Of a stretch of DNA of 64,000 nt, positions 40,723 through 51,400 are shown piece after piece. Source of the stretch: Catenuloplanes indicus (GTDB lineage: Bacteria > Actinomycetota > Actinomycetes > Mycobacteriales > Micromonosporaceae); assembly GCF_030813715.1 (NCBI RefSeq), contig NZ_JAUSUZ010000001.1, forward strand, positions 3,658,001 through 3,722,000, in the 5' to 3' direction. Below the pieces are notes generated by a model. That model was given only the letters and a program-made list of their open reading frames with translations, was not told where the DNA came from and ran no database searches. Position 1 is the first letter of the stretch. Every line of letters begins with the position of its first letter. A program made the position numbers and the translations under genes.

Positions 40723-41752
40723 CCGGGGACTCCGTGTCGTCGCTGGCGTGGGTGAGGATGAGCTGTTCGGTGGCCGCATCCAGATTGCCGCGTTCGTCGA
40801 TGATCGGCGCGGTGATGATCGCGGTGAGGGACGCGACGTAGTCTCGGGCAAGGTCGAGGCGGTCACCGTGGAACTGGTCGTCGTACGGTTCGGATTCGAG
40901 CAGGTCGAGGGCTTCGACGGCGGGCCTGGTCAGTCGGGCGAGAATTCTCTCCAGCTGGCCGGCACGGGTGGCGGTGGCGCGCATGAACTCACAGCCGAGG
41001 TTCAGCTCGGCGATGTCCTCGTCGATCGTCTTGCACGCCTCGGCGGCCTGCGCGATCGCTTTCACCGTTTGGATCTTGGCGGTCACGCCGATCACGGCTG
41101 CGCCGGCTCCAACGGCGGAGGCTTTGAGGACGAACCGGCCGCCAGCCCGACCGAGGCCGCCCAGGCTTTTTGGGCCGCTGCCGAAGAGCGCTTCGACGGC
41201 GTTGGTCGCAGGCTGGCCGCGGAGAGTCTTGATCATCCGGCCAGTGCCGGCCTTGCCCCATTTCACGGCGATCCGTTTCAGGATCACCGGAACGGCCCCG
41301 GCGACCTGGCCGGCGATGACCACGCCGGGCACGAGGTCGGTGACGTCCAGACCGGGGATGGCTACGTCGAGCGCCTCAGTGCTCATCGCATAGTCGGCTT
41401 CATCCAGGAACCGGTAGTCGACTGTTCGAACGTTCACGCCCAGGGCAGCGACGAAATCTCGCAGCCGGAACACCACTTCTTCGCGTGCCTGCTGTTTCGC
41501 CTGGGAGAGGGATCGCAGCGCACCGTTGGTCTGGTCTCGTTCGGCGCACAGCCGAACGAGGGTGGCCTCACGACGGGTATCGCAGTCGGCGAGCCTGGCC
41601 TGGGCCAGATGCACTTCTCGCCCCCCGGACACCAGCGTCACCGCACTGCCGACGACCAGCGCCCCGCTGGCAGCCAGCAACCCTACCGAGAGTTTCGGTA
41701 TCGCCAACGCCGCACCTCTCCCCAAGGCCACGCCGGCAGGCCCGGCACACAT
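40715..41752 (-). CDS. Membrane-associated helical protein of unknown function, 345 residues
   Basis: The N-terminus has one or two hydrophobic segments (ALAIPKLSVGLLAASGALVV). A charged helical part follows (REVHLAQARLADCDTRREAT; LRSLSQAKQQAREEVV), then a second hydrophobic region near 140-165 (VPGVVIAGQVAGAVPVILKR) and a Gly/Ala-rich stretch (GRFVLKASAVGAGAAVIGVT). The C-terminus is helical and acidic. The pair with the 145-residue coiled-coil gene is tightly coupled and lies beside the BREX locus, so a defence-related membrane role is possible but unproven. Confidence 0.55.
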   Translation of the reverse strand: MCAGPAGVALGRGAALAIPKLSVGLLAASGALVVGSAVTLVSGGREVHLAQARLADCDTRREATLVRLCAERDQTNGALRSLSQAKQQAREEVVFRLRDFVAALGVNVRTVDYRFLDEADYAMSTEALDVAIPGLDVTDLVPGVVIAGQVAGAVPVILKRIAVKWGKAGTGRMIKTLRGQPATNAVEALFGSGPKSLGGLGRAGGRFVLKASAVGAGAAVIGVTAKIQTVKAIAQAAEACKTIDEDIAELNLGCEFMRATATRAGQLERILARLTRPAVEALDLLESEPYDDQFHGDRLDLARDYVASLTAIITAPIIDERGNLDAATEQLILTHASDDTESPDA

Positions 41753-41822
41753 CGCCTGCGAATGGTATCGACTGTGGGGTAGGTGGGCGAAGGCTCGCGG
41801 GTTGACCCGGCATCCGCCTCCG

Positions 41823-42242
41823 CCGCCTACGACTCGACTACCACGTCGGCAACTTCGCGATGCACGGTGAGCCGAGGAAGCTTTGTTAACGGACCCGGCG
41901 GACGTGGCCGAGCCCTCGGCCGGCCGCTGTGAGGGGTTGGCGCCCGTACTTCCGCAGTTGCCCCGTGGTGCGGTTCTCCGATTCGGAGCTACGGGAGTTC
42001 CTCACGACCACTGGCGCCGCCATGGTCTGCGGCTATACCCGTAGCGTCGGCTGGGTTGAGGCTGCGGCGTTCGAGACGGTTCTGCTGGATGTCCTGGCAA
42101 ACAGCCCTCGGCAGGACGGTGCGGAGCAGCGTCTGGTTCCGCCCGCTGGGCCGCACTCTCGGCGGGTCTCGGGTTCAGGGTCGCGTATGCGAGCGGGAAG
42201 AGCTGGCGCCCTCGACCTTACGCTTCGGCTCAGGCCGTATGA
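41823..42242 (+). pseudogene. DUF6642-like gene remnant with several frameshifts
   Basis: Family-like segments appear in order in different frames: DYHVGNFAMHGEPRKL, then DPADVAEPSAGRCEG, then VVRFSDSELREFLTTTGAAM with VCGYTRSVGWVEAAAFETVL, and finally WAALSAGLGFRVAYASGKSW ending at TGA. Joined, they match the second half of a protein family I associate with DUF6642 (from memory). Frame changes occur near 41889, 41942 and 42130; the N-terminal half is missing. It fills the gap between the coiled-coil pair and the BREX operon, which otherwise has no gene. Clearly a decayed gene. Confidence 0.7.
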
Positions 42243-42282
42243 GGAGCCTGGGTCCTTACAATCGATTAGGTTCCTGCCGTGA

Positions 42283-44406
42283 TCATGCGTGCACAAATCG
42301 TACGGATTCGCCGAGAACAGCATCGGCGCCCTCAAGGTCGGACAGTCGGGCGGCCAGCGTGGCCAGCGCGAGCCGTTCCGGCAGCGCTTGGCTGAACTTG
42401 AGTCCGTCGAGGGCCTTCTTGTTGACGTCGGGGAGGCAGAGTCGCTGGCTGGCGTCGGCGATGAGTGCCCGCCATTCGGCGGGGGTGACGTTTTCCCGGA
42501 GTCGGATGTGCCGGTCGTCGAAGCGCTGGATCGGGTCGACGACCTCCGTTAGGGTCGCGGCGAGGGTGGCGTTCGCTCGGAAACCGGCCCAGGTCCACCA
42601 CTGGAGGTCGTCGCCGCGGTTGTCGCGCAGAATGACGCTTCCGCCTGGGTGCACAAGCGGGGATTCATCCTCACGCACCTGCGCGAGACGATCGATAGCT
42701 CGGCGGGTGAGTTTCACCGGCGGGTTCGCACCGAGCAGGACTTCACGCATGGCACGGCTCAACTCGAAGCCGAGACCCGACCAGCCGCCGGTTGTCCAGC
42801 GGGCCTTGCCGCCGCCGTCGGCGGGTTCGACAAAGCAGCGGCGGCGGCGCCAGTCGATGTAGGTGACTCGCCAGCTGCGTCCGTTGAGCAGAAGGCGTCG
42901 GTCGTCCTGGACTTCTTCGGTGAGTAGAGCTGGGTCGACGCGGCCGAGTTCTTCGCGGCCGACGAGCACGGTGAATTCGGGTGCGCCGGTGAAGACGGCG
43001 GTCATGGTCATGAAGTGCCGGTGTCCGAAGCGCCGTTCGGCTTCGGGCCCGATGAAGAGCATGCCGCCGTCGCTGTCCAGGTAGCCCTGATCGATCAGGT
43101 GGCGCAGGATCGGGTCGGCGCTGCGGTCGAACGGGGCGAGTCCATTCCACCACTGCGGCCATGTCTGATCTCCTGCTCGGTGTTCCTGCAGGCAGAGCGC
43201 GAGTATCTGCTGGGCAGCGATGTGCCTGGGTTCGGGTGGCGCGATGACAGGCTCCACCCATCCACGCCCCCAGAGCAACAGCAGAGCAGCGGCTTCGAGC
43301 AGAGCGTCGCCGTCGCGGGCGAGGAACAGGCAGTTGCGGATGCTGCCGGGCCGGCGGCCGGTACGGCCGAGGCGCTGGAGGAACGATGCCACGGTCGTGG
43401 GGGTGTCGATTTGGATGACGCGGTCGAGGTCGCCGACGTCAATGCCGAGTTCCAGGGTGCTGGTGGAGACGATGACGCAGTCACGTGCTTCGGCGAACGC
43501 TTCCTCCGAGCGGCGCCGTTCGTCGGCGGAGAGCGAGGCGTGTGACAGAAACGTGGTGATGCCTTTGCCTCGTAGGAGGCTGCCGAGTTCTTCGACCGCT
43601 TGCCGGGACTCGCAGAAGACCAGGCGCTTCTCCCCGGCGTGAAGGCTAGCGATGATCTTGGCGGCGTTCTGGAGGGAGCCGACGTAGTCGAGCTCGATCT
43701 CTCCGGGCGGCACAGCGGGAGCAGGTTCTCCCGGTACGAGGACGGGCAGGTCTGGCGCGACGACGCGGGCTGGCCGGGTACCGGCGCCCGAACCTTGCAG
43801 CCAGGTCAGGAGCCTGTCCGGGTTACCCACAGTCGCGGATAGCCCGACCCGTTGTACTGGTCGGCCGATCAGGTGGGTGAGGCGCTCCAAAACGGCCAGC
43901 AGGTGCCAGCCTCGGTCGTCCCCGGCGAAGGCGTGAACCTCGTCCACCACGACGGCCTGCAATCCGGCGAAGAACGCCCGGTGGTCGACTTTCTGGCTGA
44001 CCAGCATCGCCTCCAGAGATTCCGGGGTGGTCAGCAGCAGGTCAGGGCGTGCGGCCAGGATGGCTTGCCGGCGGGACGCGGTGACGTCGCCGTGCCAGAG
44101 GGCGGCCTTGCGGCCGAGCCAGTCGGCGTACCGGTCCAGCCGGGGCTGCAGGTTGTTGAGCAGGGCTTTGAGTGGGCAGAGGTACAGCACCGATGTACCG
44201 GACCAGCTCTCCACGGTCATGCGGGAGAGAAGCGGGAAGGCCGCGGCCTCGGTCTTGCCGCCCGCGGTCGGCGCCAGCAGCAGGGCGTCCTCGCCGGCTA
44301 GCAGCGGCTCGACTGCCGCTTCCTGCAATGGCCGCAGGCCGGGCCACTGCAGGGAGTTGACGATGTGGTGCAGCAGGACCGGATGCAGTAGGTCGGTGCT
44401 GCTCAC
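42283..44406 (-). CDS. brxHI: BREX type 2 Lhr-like DEAD/DEAH helicase BrxHI
   Basis: A protein of 707 residues. Superfamily 2 motifs are complete: LLLAPTAGGKTEAA (Walker A, 46-52), VVVDEVHAF (DEVH, 155-158), GLSATVGNP (SAT, about 189) and FLQRLGRTGRRPG (motif VI, about 343-352). The C-terminal half matches Lhr-like accessory domains. BrxHI is the helicase specific to type 2 BREX. The ATG overlaps the end of brxD by four bases. It is the last gene of the pglY-pglZ-brxD-brxHI operon. Confidence 0.88.
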   Translation of the reverse strand: MSSTDLLHPVLLHHIVNSLQWPGLRPLQEAAVEPLLAGEDALLLAPTAGGKTEAAAFPLLSRMTVESWSGTSVLYLCPLKALLNNLQPRLDRYADWLGRKAALWHGDVTASRRQAILAARPDLLLTTPESLEAMLVSQKVDHRAFFAGLQAVVVDEVHAFAGDDRGWHLLAVLERLTHLIGRPVQRVGLSATVGNPDRLLTWLQGSGAGTRPARVVAPDLPVLVPGEPAPAVPPGEIELDYVGSLQNAAKIIASLHAGEKRLVFCESRQAVEELGSLLRGKGITTFLSHASLSADERRRSEEAFAEARDCVIVSTSTLELGIDVGDLDRVIQIDTPTTVASFLQRLGRTGRRPGSIRNCLFLARDGDALLEAAALLLLWGRGWVEPVIAPPEPRHIAAQQILALCLQEHRAGDQTWPQWWNGLAPFDRSADPILRHLIDQGYLDSDGGMLFIGPEAERRFGHRHFMTMTAVFTGAPEFTVLVGREELGRVDPALLTEEVQDDRRLLLNGRSWRVTYIDWRRRRCFVEPADGGGKARWTTGGWSGLGFELSRAMREVLLGANPPVKLTRRAIDRLAQVREDESPLVHPGGSVILRDNRGDDLQWWTWAGFRANATLAATLTEVVDPIQRFDDRHIRLRENVTPAEWRALIADASQRLCLPDVNKKALDGLKFSQALPERLALATLAARLSDLEGADAVLGESVRFVHA

Positions 44407-45716
44407 AGGTCTAGGGCGATCTCGTCGGCGCTGGCGGCGTTGCGCTCTACGTCGGTCATCTCGGCAGTGGTCATCGTGGGCGCGTAGTGCCGACGCGGGT
44501 CGAAGTCGGAGAACTGATCGACCCGGTCCAGAACGTCACTGACGAGCTTCTTGAGGTAGAGGCGGGGCACGATGCCGACCTTGCCACCGAGTCCGCCGGC
44601 CACGGCCCGCGCGAGCTGATCGAGGTACGTGTCGTCGATGAGATCCCGAACCCGCTCGGCTGCGGATGATCCGTCGGCGTAGAGGTCCCGGACCCGGCCG
44701 CCCAACTCGACCAGGGAGTCGATGGTGAAGCCCGGTAACCGGATCTGCACGGCGCGCGGGTTGTCGAACCGAGGGTCGGTGTCGAAGTCGACGGCGAGGC
44801 GCTGTGCCAGGGGTGCCAGGCGTTGCACTCCCTGTTGCCCGTCGTAGAAGGCGGGTGTGCCGGTGATGATCAGGTACAGGCCGGGGAAACGGCCGGAGTA
44901 GACCTCGTCGATCAGTTGCCGTAGCGCGTTCAGGGCCTTGTCGCGGGCGTCGGAACGGACCCGCTGCAGTGTCTCCACCTCGTCGAGCACGAGCAGCAGG
45001 CCGGGATGGCCGCTGTCGCGCAGCACCGCGAGAAGTCCCTGCAGGAAACTCAGTGCGGCGAAATGATCGAGGTTGCCTTTGACACCAGCCACCCGTCGCG
45101 CGGCGGCTGCCACGTGCGGTTGGCCGCCCAACCAGGCCAGGACGGCGTCGGCGGTCGCGGCGTCGCCGGACAGGCCGGCGGTCCGGTAGCCGCGGAGGGC
45201 GGCAGCGAAGGCGGGGGCGCTGCGGCTGACCTCGGCGAGACGCTGATCCAGGAGGACGCTGACCGCGCGGTCGAGGGCTGCCGCGTCGTCGGGGTCGACA
45301 TCGCCGGCGGCCAGCACGTCCTCTTCCAGGGCGTAGAACCAGCCGTCGACGACCGGGCGTAACGCGCTGGGCGGGAACGTCGTGGTGGTGAGCCGCTCGG
45401 TGAGCCTGCGATAGACCGTTTCCAACTTGTGCAGCGGTGTCTCGTTCTCCGAGATCTGCACCTCGGCCGTGGCGAGGTTGACGCGTTTGGCCCGCTCGGC
45501 GATCCAGCGTACGAAGAACGTCTTGCCGGAGCCGTACTCACCGCGGACGGCTTTGAAGACCGAACCGTTGGCGGCGACCGCTTCCAGGTCTTCGTCGATG
45601 GCGCGGTGGAACCGGTCGAGACCGACGGCGAGGAGGTCGAGACCTGCCGAGGGTACGGCGCCGCGGCGCAGGGCGTCGATGACTTCGCGTCGTCGCAGCG
45701 GGCTGGCACTGGTCAC
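44403..45716 (-). CDS. brxD: BREX type 2 P-loop ATPase BrxD
   Basis: A protein of 437 residues. Walker A is VRGEYGSGKTFFVRW (59-66) and Walker B LLLVLDEVETLQ (about 240-251), followed by sensor-like LYLIITGTPAFYDG. The overall arrangement fits the BrxC/D ATPase family with the DUF2791-type core. The C-terminus contains a winged-helix-like region IVPRLYLKKLVSDVLDRVDQ. The GTG start overlaps the pglZ stop in GTGA, and the stop overlaps brxHI. It probably works with the helicase in phage exclusion; the exact role is not established. Confidence 0.85.
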   Translation of the reverse strand: MTSASPLRRREVIDALRRGAVPSAGLDLLAVGLDRFHRAIDEDLEAVAANGSVFKAVRGEYGSGKTFFVRWIAERAKRVNLATAEVQISENETPLHKLETVYRRLTERLTTTTFPPSALRPVVDGWFYALEEDVLAAGDVDPDDAAALDRAVSVLLDQRLAEVSRSAPAFAAALRGYRTAGLSGDAATADAVLAWLGGQPHVAAAARRVAGVKGNLDHFAALSFLQGLLAVLRDSGHPGLLLVLDEVETLQRVRSDARDKALNALRQLIDEVYSGRFPGLYLIITGTPAFYDGQQGVQRLAPLAQRLAVDFDTDPRFDNPRAVQIRLPGFTIDSLVELGGRVRDLYADGSSAAERVRDLIDDTYLDQLARAVAGGLGGKVGIVPRLYLKKLVSDVLDRVDQFSDFDPRRHYAPTMTTAEMTDVERNAASADEIALDL

Positions 45717-48451
45717 GAGCGCTCCCCAGAGAGCCGGAACTGCTCGCGCAGCAGGCGGATGTCCAGCCGTACGGTGCGCCCGTCGTCGATCAGGGTCAGC
45801 ACCGGGTAGTTGTCCACATTGAAGACGCGCTGCAACGTGGAGACGAAACCGGTCGCACGTGCGGGGATCTCACCGGCGCGTTCGGCGAGGACGGCCGCCG
45901 GCAGCACGCCTTTGGCCTCCACCAGGGCGCGCAGCGCCGCTTCGACCTTCTTGATGTCGAGGCGACGCGGGGTGAGGGCGTGCTGTGCCGCGAACAGTTC
46001 GCTGTCCTTCAATTGCTCGACGAGGTTGGCGTCGGCTGTTGGCGGTGTCGTTGTCGGCGTGTCCTGGGGGATGTCGAACAACGTCTCGCCGGCAGCGGGC
46101 GTGACCGGCGGCTTGCGGCGTGACTTGGGTGTGGCGGAGGGGAGCTCCGGTGCCGCTGTCGGCGAAGGTGTGGCCTGCTGCCACCAATCCGGGCTGCGCA
46201 CCTCGACCGCTGACCAGCCCGCCGGTACGTCGGTCACGTGCGGCAGGAGGAAGGCCAGCAGTGGGATGGTGACCTCGGCCAATGACGCTCCGCCGTGGTA
46301 ACCGGCCTTGCTGGGCCGGTAGCGCAGCCGCGGATCCCACAGCGCGATAATCCGGTTGTCCGGGGCGACGACCCGCGGCCCGGTCAGCTCCACCTCTCCC
46401 GGGCCGGCGGGGCCTAGACCGGTCCGATGCCGGGCGGAGGCGGCGTCGGCTGCCCGCACATGGTCACCGCCACGTTCCAAGACGTGCCCGTGGTCGCTGG
46501 TGATGACGACGGCCCGGCCGGACGACCGAGCGAGGTCGAGCAGGCTGCGCAGGAACCCGACGTCGCCGATCTGCCAACCGGCCTCGCTGCCCTCCCGGCC
46601 GTGGGCGAGCGACTCGTCGACCGTGTTGATCACGACGGCCACCAGGTTGCCCGAGTCTGCCACCGCGTCGGCCAGGTCACCGGCGAAAACTTCACCAGCA
46701 CCGCCGCGCGCCGGCCCTTTGTGGAAGACCTTGGCGTCCTTGCCCCAGCGACCGTCGGCGATGAAACGCTTCTCGTTGTCCTGGCTGCCGCTGCGCAGAG
46801 CACCGGCGAACAGCGACGTTCGAGAGACCGCGGTCAGGGTGGGCAGAGCGGCGACGACACCGCGCCGCCGCGAGGTCCCCGACCCGGCGAGCGGATCGTA
46901 TTCCACCCAGTGCTGCGACAGCTCATCGGCCAACTGGATGGCGACGGCCGCACTCATCCCGTCGAGTACGACGAGAAGCACCCGCCGATTCGCCCGCAGC
47001 AGAGGCTCGACGACACGCGGGAGCAGGTTCTCGACGGTCAGCAGCCCGCCGTCGTTGCCAGGCCCGGCTGTGGCCCATGCCTGTAGCCGGCCCGCGAATG
47101 ACTCGTCCAGGCCGCGCCGCCGTTGCCGGGCCCGCTCGTAGATTTCGCGGAAAGCCGCCTGCAGTTCGGGATGCACGTCGTCGCCGGCCCAGACGTGGTC
47201 GACCGCCACATCCACCCAGCCCCAATCGGCGATCTGCCGGTCCACGCCGTCGGCGACGCTGGCCGGCGGTGGGACCGTTTCGCCGAGCCAGCGGACCAGT
47301 CGCTGGGCCATCTGAATCCGGCGGACACGTTCAACCTCGGCGGTGGCCAGGTCATGGTCGGCCAGGCTACTGACCGCCGCGTCGAGTGCCGGGTCGCCCG
47401 GTTTGTCGAGGGCGGCCAGCAGCGTGGTGGCGGCGGTGCTGATCCTGCGGGTGAATCCGGTCCGAAGGATCGGGCTGGCGGCCGCACTGGAGACCGCACC
47501 GAACTGGAGGAGCAGCTCTTCGGCACGATCCAGCACAGCGTGCCCGTCCCGCCGGACCTCCGACTCCGGCGCGGACAACATCCCGCGGACCACCTGAACG
47601 ACGGCGTCGGCGAAACCGGTAACGGTCGCGTCGTCGTCCAGTTTGCCGAAGTACTGATCGATACGTCCCCGGGCCCGGATGGCCTCATTGCCACGGGCCT
47701 GCCAGACCGCGTGACAGACCAGCCCCAGCGGCAAGGCGTCGTCGCCGTGACCAGCGTCGACGAGCGCGAACAACGCTCGCGCGGGCCGACCGTACTGACC
47801 GGTCAGCCACTGTTTGAGGCCTTCTCGTTCAGCGGCTCGCAGCAGCCCGAACGCTTCGACCGCTCCGGGCTCGGAACTCCACCGCAACAGGGCATCGACG
47901 TCGAGATCGTCCGGCCCGGCGCCGCGCCGGTCCAAGCCGAGGCGTACGGCGGCGAGGTGCCGCAAAGCGACGTCGCGGGTCAGCACCGGCGTGGTCAGCT
48001 TCGGCCAGCCCGCCGGCGGCATCGCATCTACAAGCGCTTCGCCGGCCCACGCCTCCTGCTCCAGAGCGCTGTCCGGTTGCCGGGCACCGAAAGCCTCCAC
48101 CACCAGGTCCCAGGGTTCCATGGTGATGACTCGATGACGGAAGACGCGGCTGCGGACACCATCACCGAGAGCGGCCTCGGCGAGATCGGTAAGCAGCACC
48201 AGCACCTCATCCGGCCGGTCGGTGACCAGTTGGTCCCAGATCGCCAGCGGGGATCCGCACGCCACGACGCGGGCGGTTCGCCCGTCGGGCAGCGAGATCG
48301 TCGGGTCGTGCGGCCAGACCGGCTCGGCGCGCAGCAGGATCACCGGGTACGCGTTGCCGTTACGGTGCCGTTCGAGTTGCTGGGCGACCTTCTGCCGCAG
48401 GGCGATCGGATTGACCCGCAGCGCCCGAGCCGACGTGGATGCCTGAGTCAC
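45713..48451 (-). CDS. pglZ: BREX alkaline-phosphatase-fold protein PglZ
   Basis: A protein of 912 residues. The PglZ domain occupies the middle: RRVLLVVLDGMSAAVA (about 490-504, first metal Asp), TLTAVSRTSLFAG with the expected Thr/Ser nucleophile, INTVDESLAHG and VVITSDHGHVLERGG (about 648-662, metal Asp and His). The N-terminal 470 residues are helical; the C-terminal 170 include a Pro/Thr-rich linker and a winged-helix-like end. PglZ is the core signature protein of BREX. The GTG overlaps the pglY stop by four bases. Confidence 0.92.
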   Translation of the reverse strand: MTQASTSARALRVNPIALRQKVAQQLERHRNGNAYPVILLRAEPVWPHDPTISLPDGRTARVVACGSPLAIWDQLVTDRPDEVLVLLTDLAEAALGDGVRSRVFRHRVITMEPWDLVVEAFGARQPDSALEQEAWAGEALVDAMPPAGWPKLTTPVLTRDVALRHLAAVRLGLDRRGAGPDDLDVDALLRWSSEPGAVEAFGLLRAAEREGLKQWLTGQYGRPARALFALVDAGHGDDALPLGLVCHAVWQARGNEAIRARGRIDQYFGKLDDDATVTGFADAVVQVVRGMLSAPESEVRRDGHAVLDRAEELLLQFGAVSSAAASPILRTGFTRRISTAATTLLAALDKPGDPALDAAVSSLADHDLATAEVERVRRIQMAQRLVRWLGETVPPPASVADGVDRQIADWGWVDVAVDHVWAGDDVHPELQAAFREIYERARQRRRGLDESFAGRLQAWATAGPGNDGGLLTVENLLPRVVEPLLRANRRVLLVVLDGMSAAVAIQLADELSQHWVEYDPLAGSGTSRRRGVVAALPTLTAVSRTSLFAGALRSGSQDNEKRFIADGRWGKDAKVFHKGPARGGAGEVFAGDLADAVADSGNLVAVVINTVDESLAHGREGSEAGWQIGDVGFLRSLLDLARSSGRAVVITSDHGHVLERGGDHVRAADAASARHRTGLGPAGPGEVELTGPRVVAPDNRIIALWDPRLRYRPSKAGYHGGASLAEVTIPLLAFLLPHVTDVPAGWSAVEVRSPDWWQQATPSPTAAPELPSATPKSRRKPPVTPAAGETLFDIPQDTPTTTPPTADANLVEQLKDSELFAAQHALTPRRLDIKKVEAALRALVEAKGVLPAAVLAERAGEIPARATGFVSTLQRVFNVDNYPVLTLIDDGRTVRLDIRLLREQFRLSGERS

Positions 48452-51400
48452 GGCACAATTCTCCACGTCACCTCGATGGCGCCGCTGTCGTGCTTGGCGG
48501 CGAAGGCACGCACCTGCTCGACGGCCTCGTCCACGGATGCAGCCCTCACGGTGATGCGCCCGGCAGGCGGAACATCATCCCCGCCGCCCGGCTTCGGAGG
48601 AACGATGATCGGCGGGTTGACGACGGGCGGTGTCGGCGGTTTGCGGGTTGCACGGCGCAACAGTTCGGTGGCGGCACTTCGCGCACGACCCAGGACGGGT
48701 GCCAACGGGGTCGTCAGCTCGTCGGCACGGGCCGCAGCGCGTATCTCCGCGATGATCGACGTGGCCTCGAAGGCGTGTGGTTCCGGCAACCCGGCGATGA
48801 TCTCGAAGGTGTCCCACGGCGCACCGGCCAGTGCCGAAGCCACCTGAGCCGCGCTCTTGACACTGCGCCCGGTGCGATCGGCCGGGCCGCCGAGGTCGGC
48901 ACGGGCCAGCCGCTCGATGATCTCCACCACCGGTAGCCCTTCGTCCAGTGCGGTGAGCAGCTCGGATGCGGCACGGGCGGTCGCCAGCCGGCCGGGGCCG
49001 GACTCCAGGTCGATCTCCAGCCACTTCGCATGCTGTTCGAGACGGGCGACAAGGTCGTCCGCGGCGGCACGGTGCTGGGCGGCCTGCCGGGCGAGGTCCC
49101 GCCCGAAGATCGTCATCAGGCGGCCCCGCCGCAGCGCGTACGTTCGGAACCCGAAGATCGCCATGGCACGGCTCTGGGCTTCCTCCCAGTCCTCCGGGCT
49201 GGGCAGCCGCTGCTCCCGCAACGCATAGTCGGTGTTGATCCGCCCGGGTTCCGGTGGTGGGCTCACCTCGCCGCCGTGCAGGAAGAACGCCCGGTCGCTC
49301 TGCTCGGCGAACGTCGCCACCACGAGCTGGGCCACGATCGGGTCGAGGCCGCGCGGGTTCGGATCGTCGATCCACCGCAGCAGGTCACCGACCCGGATCT
49401 CACCGTCGATGCCCTCGCTGGCGGCCTTCTGCTGGAAATGCTGCGCCCAGCGGCTCTCGATGACGAACGCCGCCTCGTGCATGGTGCCCAACTCAAGAGG
49501 GTTCGCGATGCGGCGCATGATCTGCCGGTGCGGCCTCTCCACCTCGACCCGACCCTCGGTGGATTCGACCGCCCGGCGGACGTAGTCGAGGACCGTCTTG
49601 ACGTCGGCCGCCTTGACCAGGTCGCCCTTGCGGTCGGGGTCGAAGTCCGGGTGAGCCGGGTACTGCTGGGTCAGCATCTGGTCGCCCAGGCTGCGCAGCG
49701 CATCAGCGAACGCCGCCCCGATCGGCAACTTCGGCTCCAAGACCCGGGTGAGTGGCTGCAAATGGTCGTCGAACCCGATCCGAACGTCGGTCGGCAGCTT
49801 CGAGGCCAAGCCGTACGCCTGGCGCAGCACGTTCTGCATCTTGGTCAGCAGCGCGCTGCGCTGATTGGTCAGAGCGGCGTGGGCACGACGCCGGTCGTCG
49901 GGGTTGAGGTGCTCGGCGTGACTGTCGAAGCGCTGACCTTCGAGCAGCTTGTCGATGATCACAAGCTTGCCCAGCTCGTTGAGGCGCTCCACGGTCAGCG
50001 CGGCCGGAATCCAGCACACCGTCCGTGCGGTCGTCCTGCTGAGCAGCTCCTGCACACGGTTCCGGTCGTCGGCGGGGCCGTGGCTGCCGTCGTCGAACGG
50101 GTAGTCGATGATGATCCGCCAGTTGGACGGGCTGTCGGGGTGGAACGACTCGTCGCGGATGTCGTTCGCGTCGCGCACGTTGCCGTACACCAGCTCGATG
50201 GTCCGGCGGCTGCCGCGCCAGGTCAGACCGGCCTCGGCGAAAAACGAGTCGTTCCAGGTCACGCCGAGCTGCTGCCACAACATCCGCTGGACGATGTGTT
50301 TGCGGGCGCCCTCGTTGTCGTAGTGCTTGGCGGTGGACAGCACGCTGCCCACGTCCACGCCGACCAGCTCCAGCGAGACGACCGGGTCGTCACCCTCACT
50401 GATCCGGATCTCGGGGAACTCGCCGGCCCAGTCGCCGAGCTTGCGAGAAACCTGGGCGACCTCACCGCCGGGAATGGGGCTGGTGATGCTGCCGTGGTTC
50501 AGTGCCGACAGCCGCCGGGCCGTCAGGTTCCGCAGTGCTGGCACGCTCGGCGCCAGCGAGGCCAGCAGCAGCGTCTTGATGAGCCGGTCGTCGCCCGTAA
50601 ACGCCCGCACCCGGCCAGCCACGTCGGGCGGGAGGGTGGCACCGCGGCGGGCCGCGTCCAGGTCGTCGTCGGTCAGGCCGTACTGCCCGAGCAGGTACGG
50701 GCGCATCTTGAGCGCGTACAGCTTCTGGGCCATCTCGAACTCGGCCTTGAGCTTCTCGGTGAACGGCTGGTCACCGCCGCTGCTGATCACGTCGTAGAGA
50801 TCGCCGAGCGGCACCAGTTGGCCGAGGCGCAGCGTGTCCCGGCGGTCGACCAACAGTTGGCGCATCAGTTTCAGGGCGGTGCGGGAACGCTGAAGCGCAC
50901 TGGAGACGTGGACCAGCGTGGACAGAAAGGCCGGGCTGAACGGGTACGTCTTCCGGAAGGCATCAATGTCGGCCCCGCTGGCCGAGTCCGTGCCGAGCAG
51001 TGTGTCGAAGACTTCCCGGCGAACCTTGGTGGTGGCGTCGAACGCACGAGAGATCGCGACGCCGGCCTCGTCGGTCAGGGGTTTGAGGACCCGCTTCCTG
51101 GCGATCTCCGGAAGGTTGCGGTCCTCCAGTTGGATCACGTCGAAGCGACCGCTGGCCAGGTTGAGGGTGTCCTGGTAGCTCAGCTCGTTGGCGCCGGTCA
51201 CCTCCTCGCCGACGAGTTCGCGCAGGTCACGCTGCCGGGCGATGAAGCTGATGATGGGAATCGGCCGGCGGGTGTTGCCGCCCTCGACGAAGTTGGTGAT
51301 CTTCTGGATCTCGCGAGAGACGAACTGCTGGTCGCCGATCGAGTTGGCCAGCCACAGAATCAGCTCGTCCAGGAAGAGGATCAGCCCGTCGTACCCGAGC

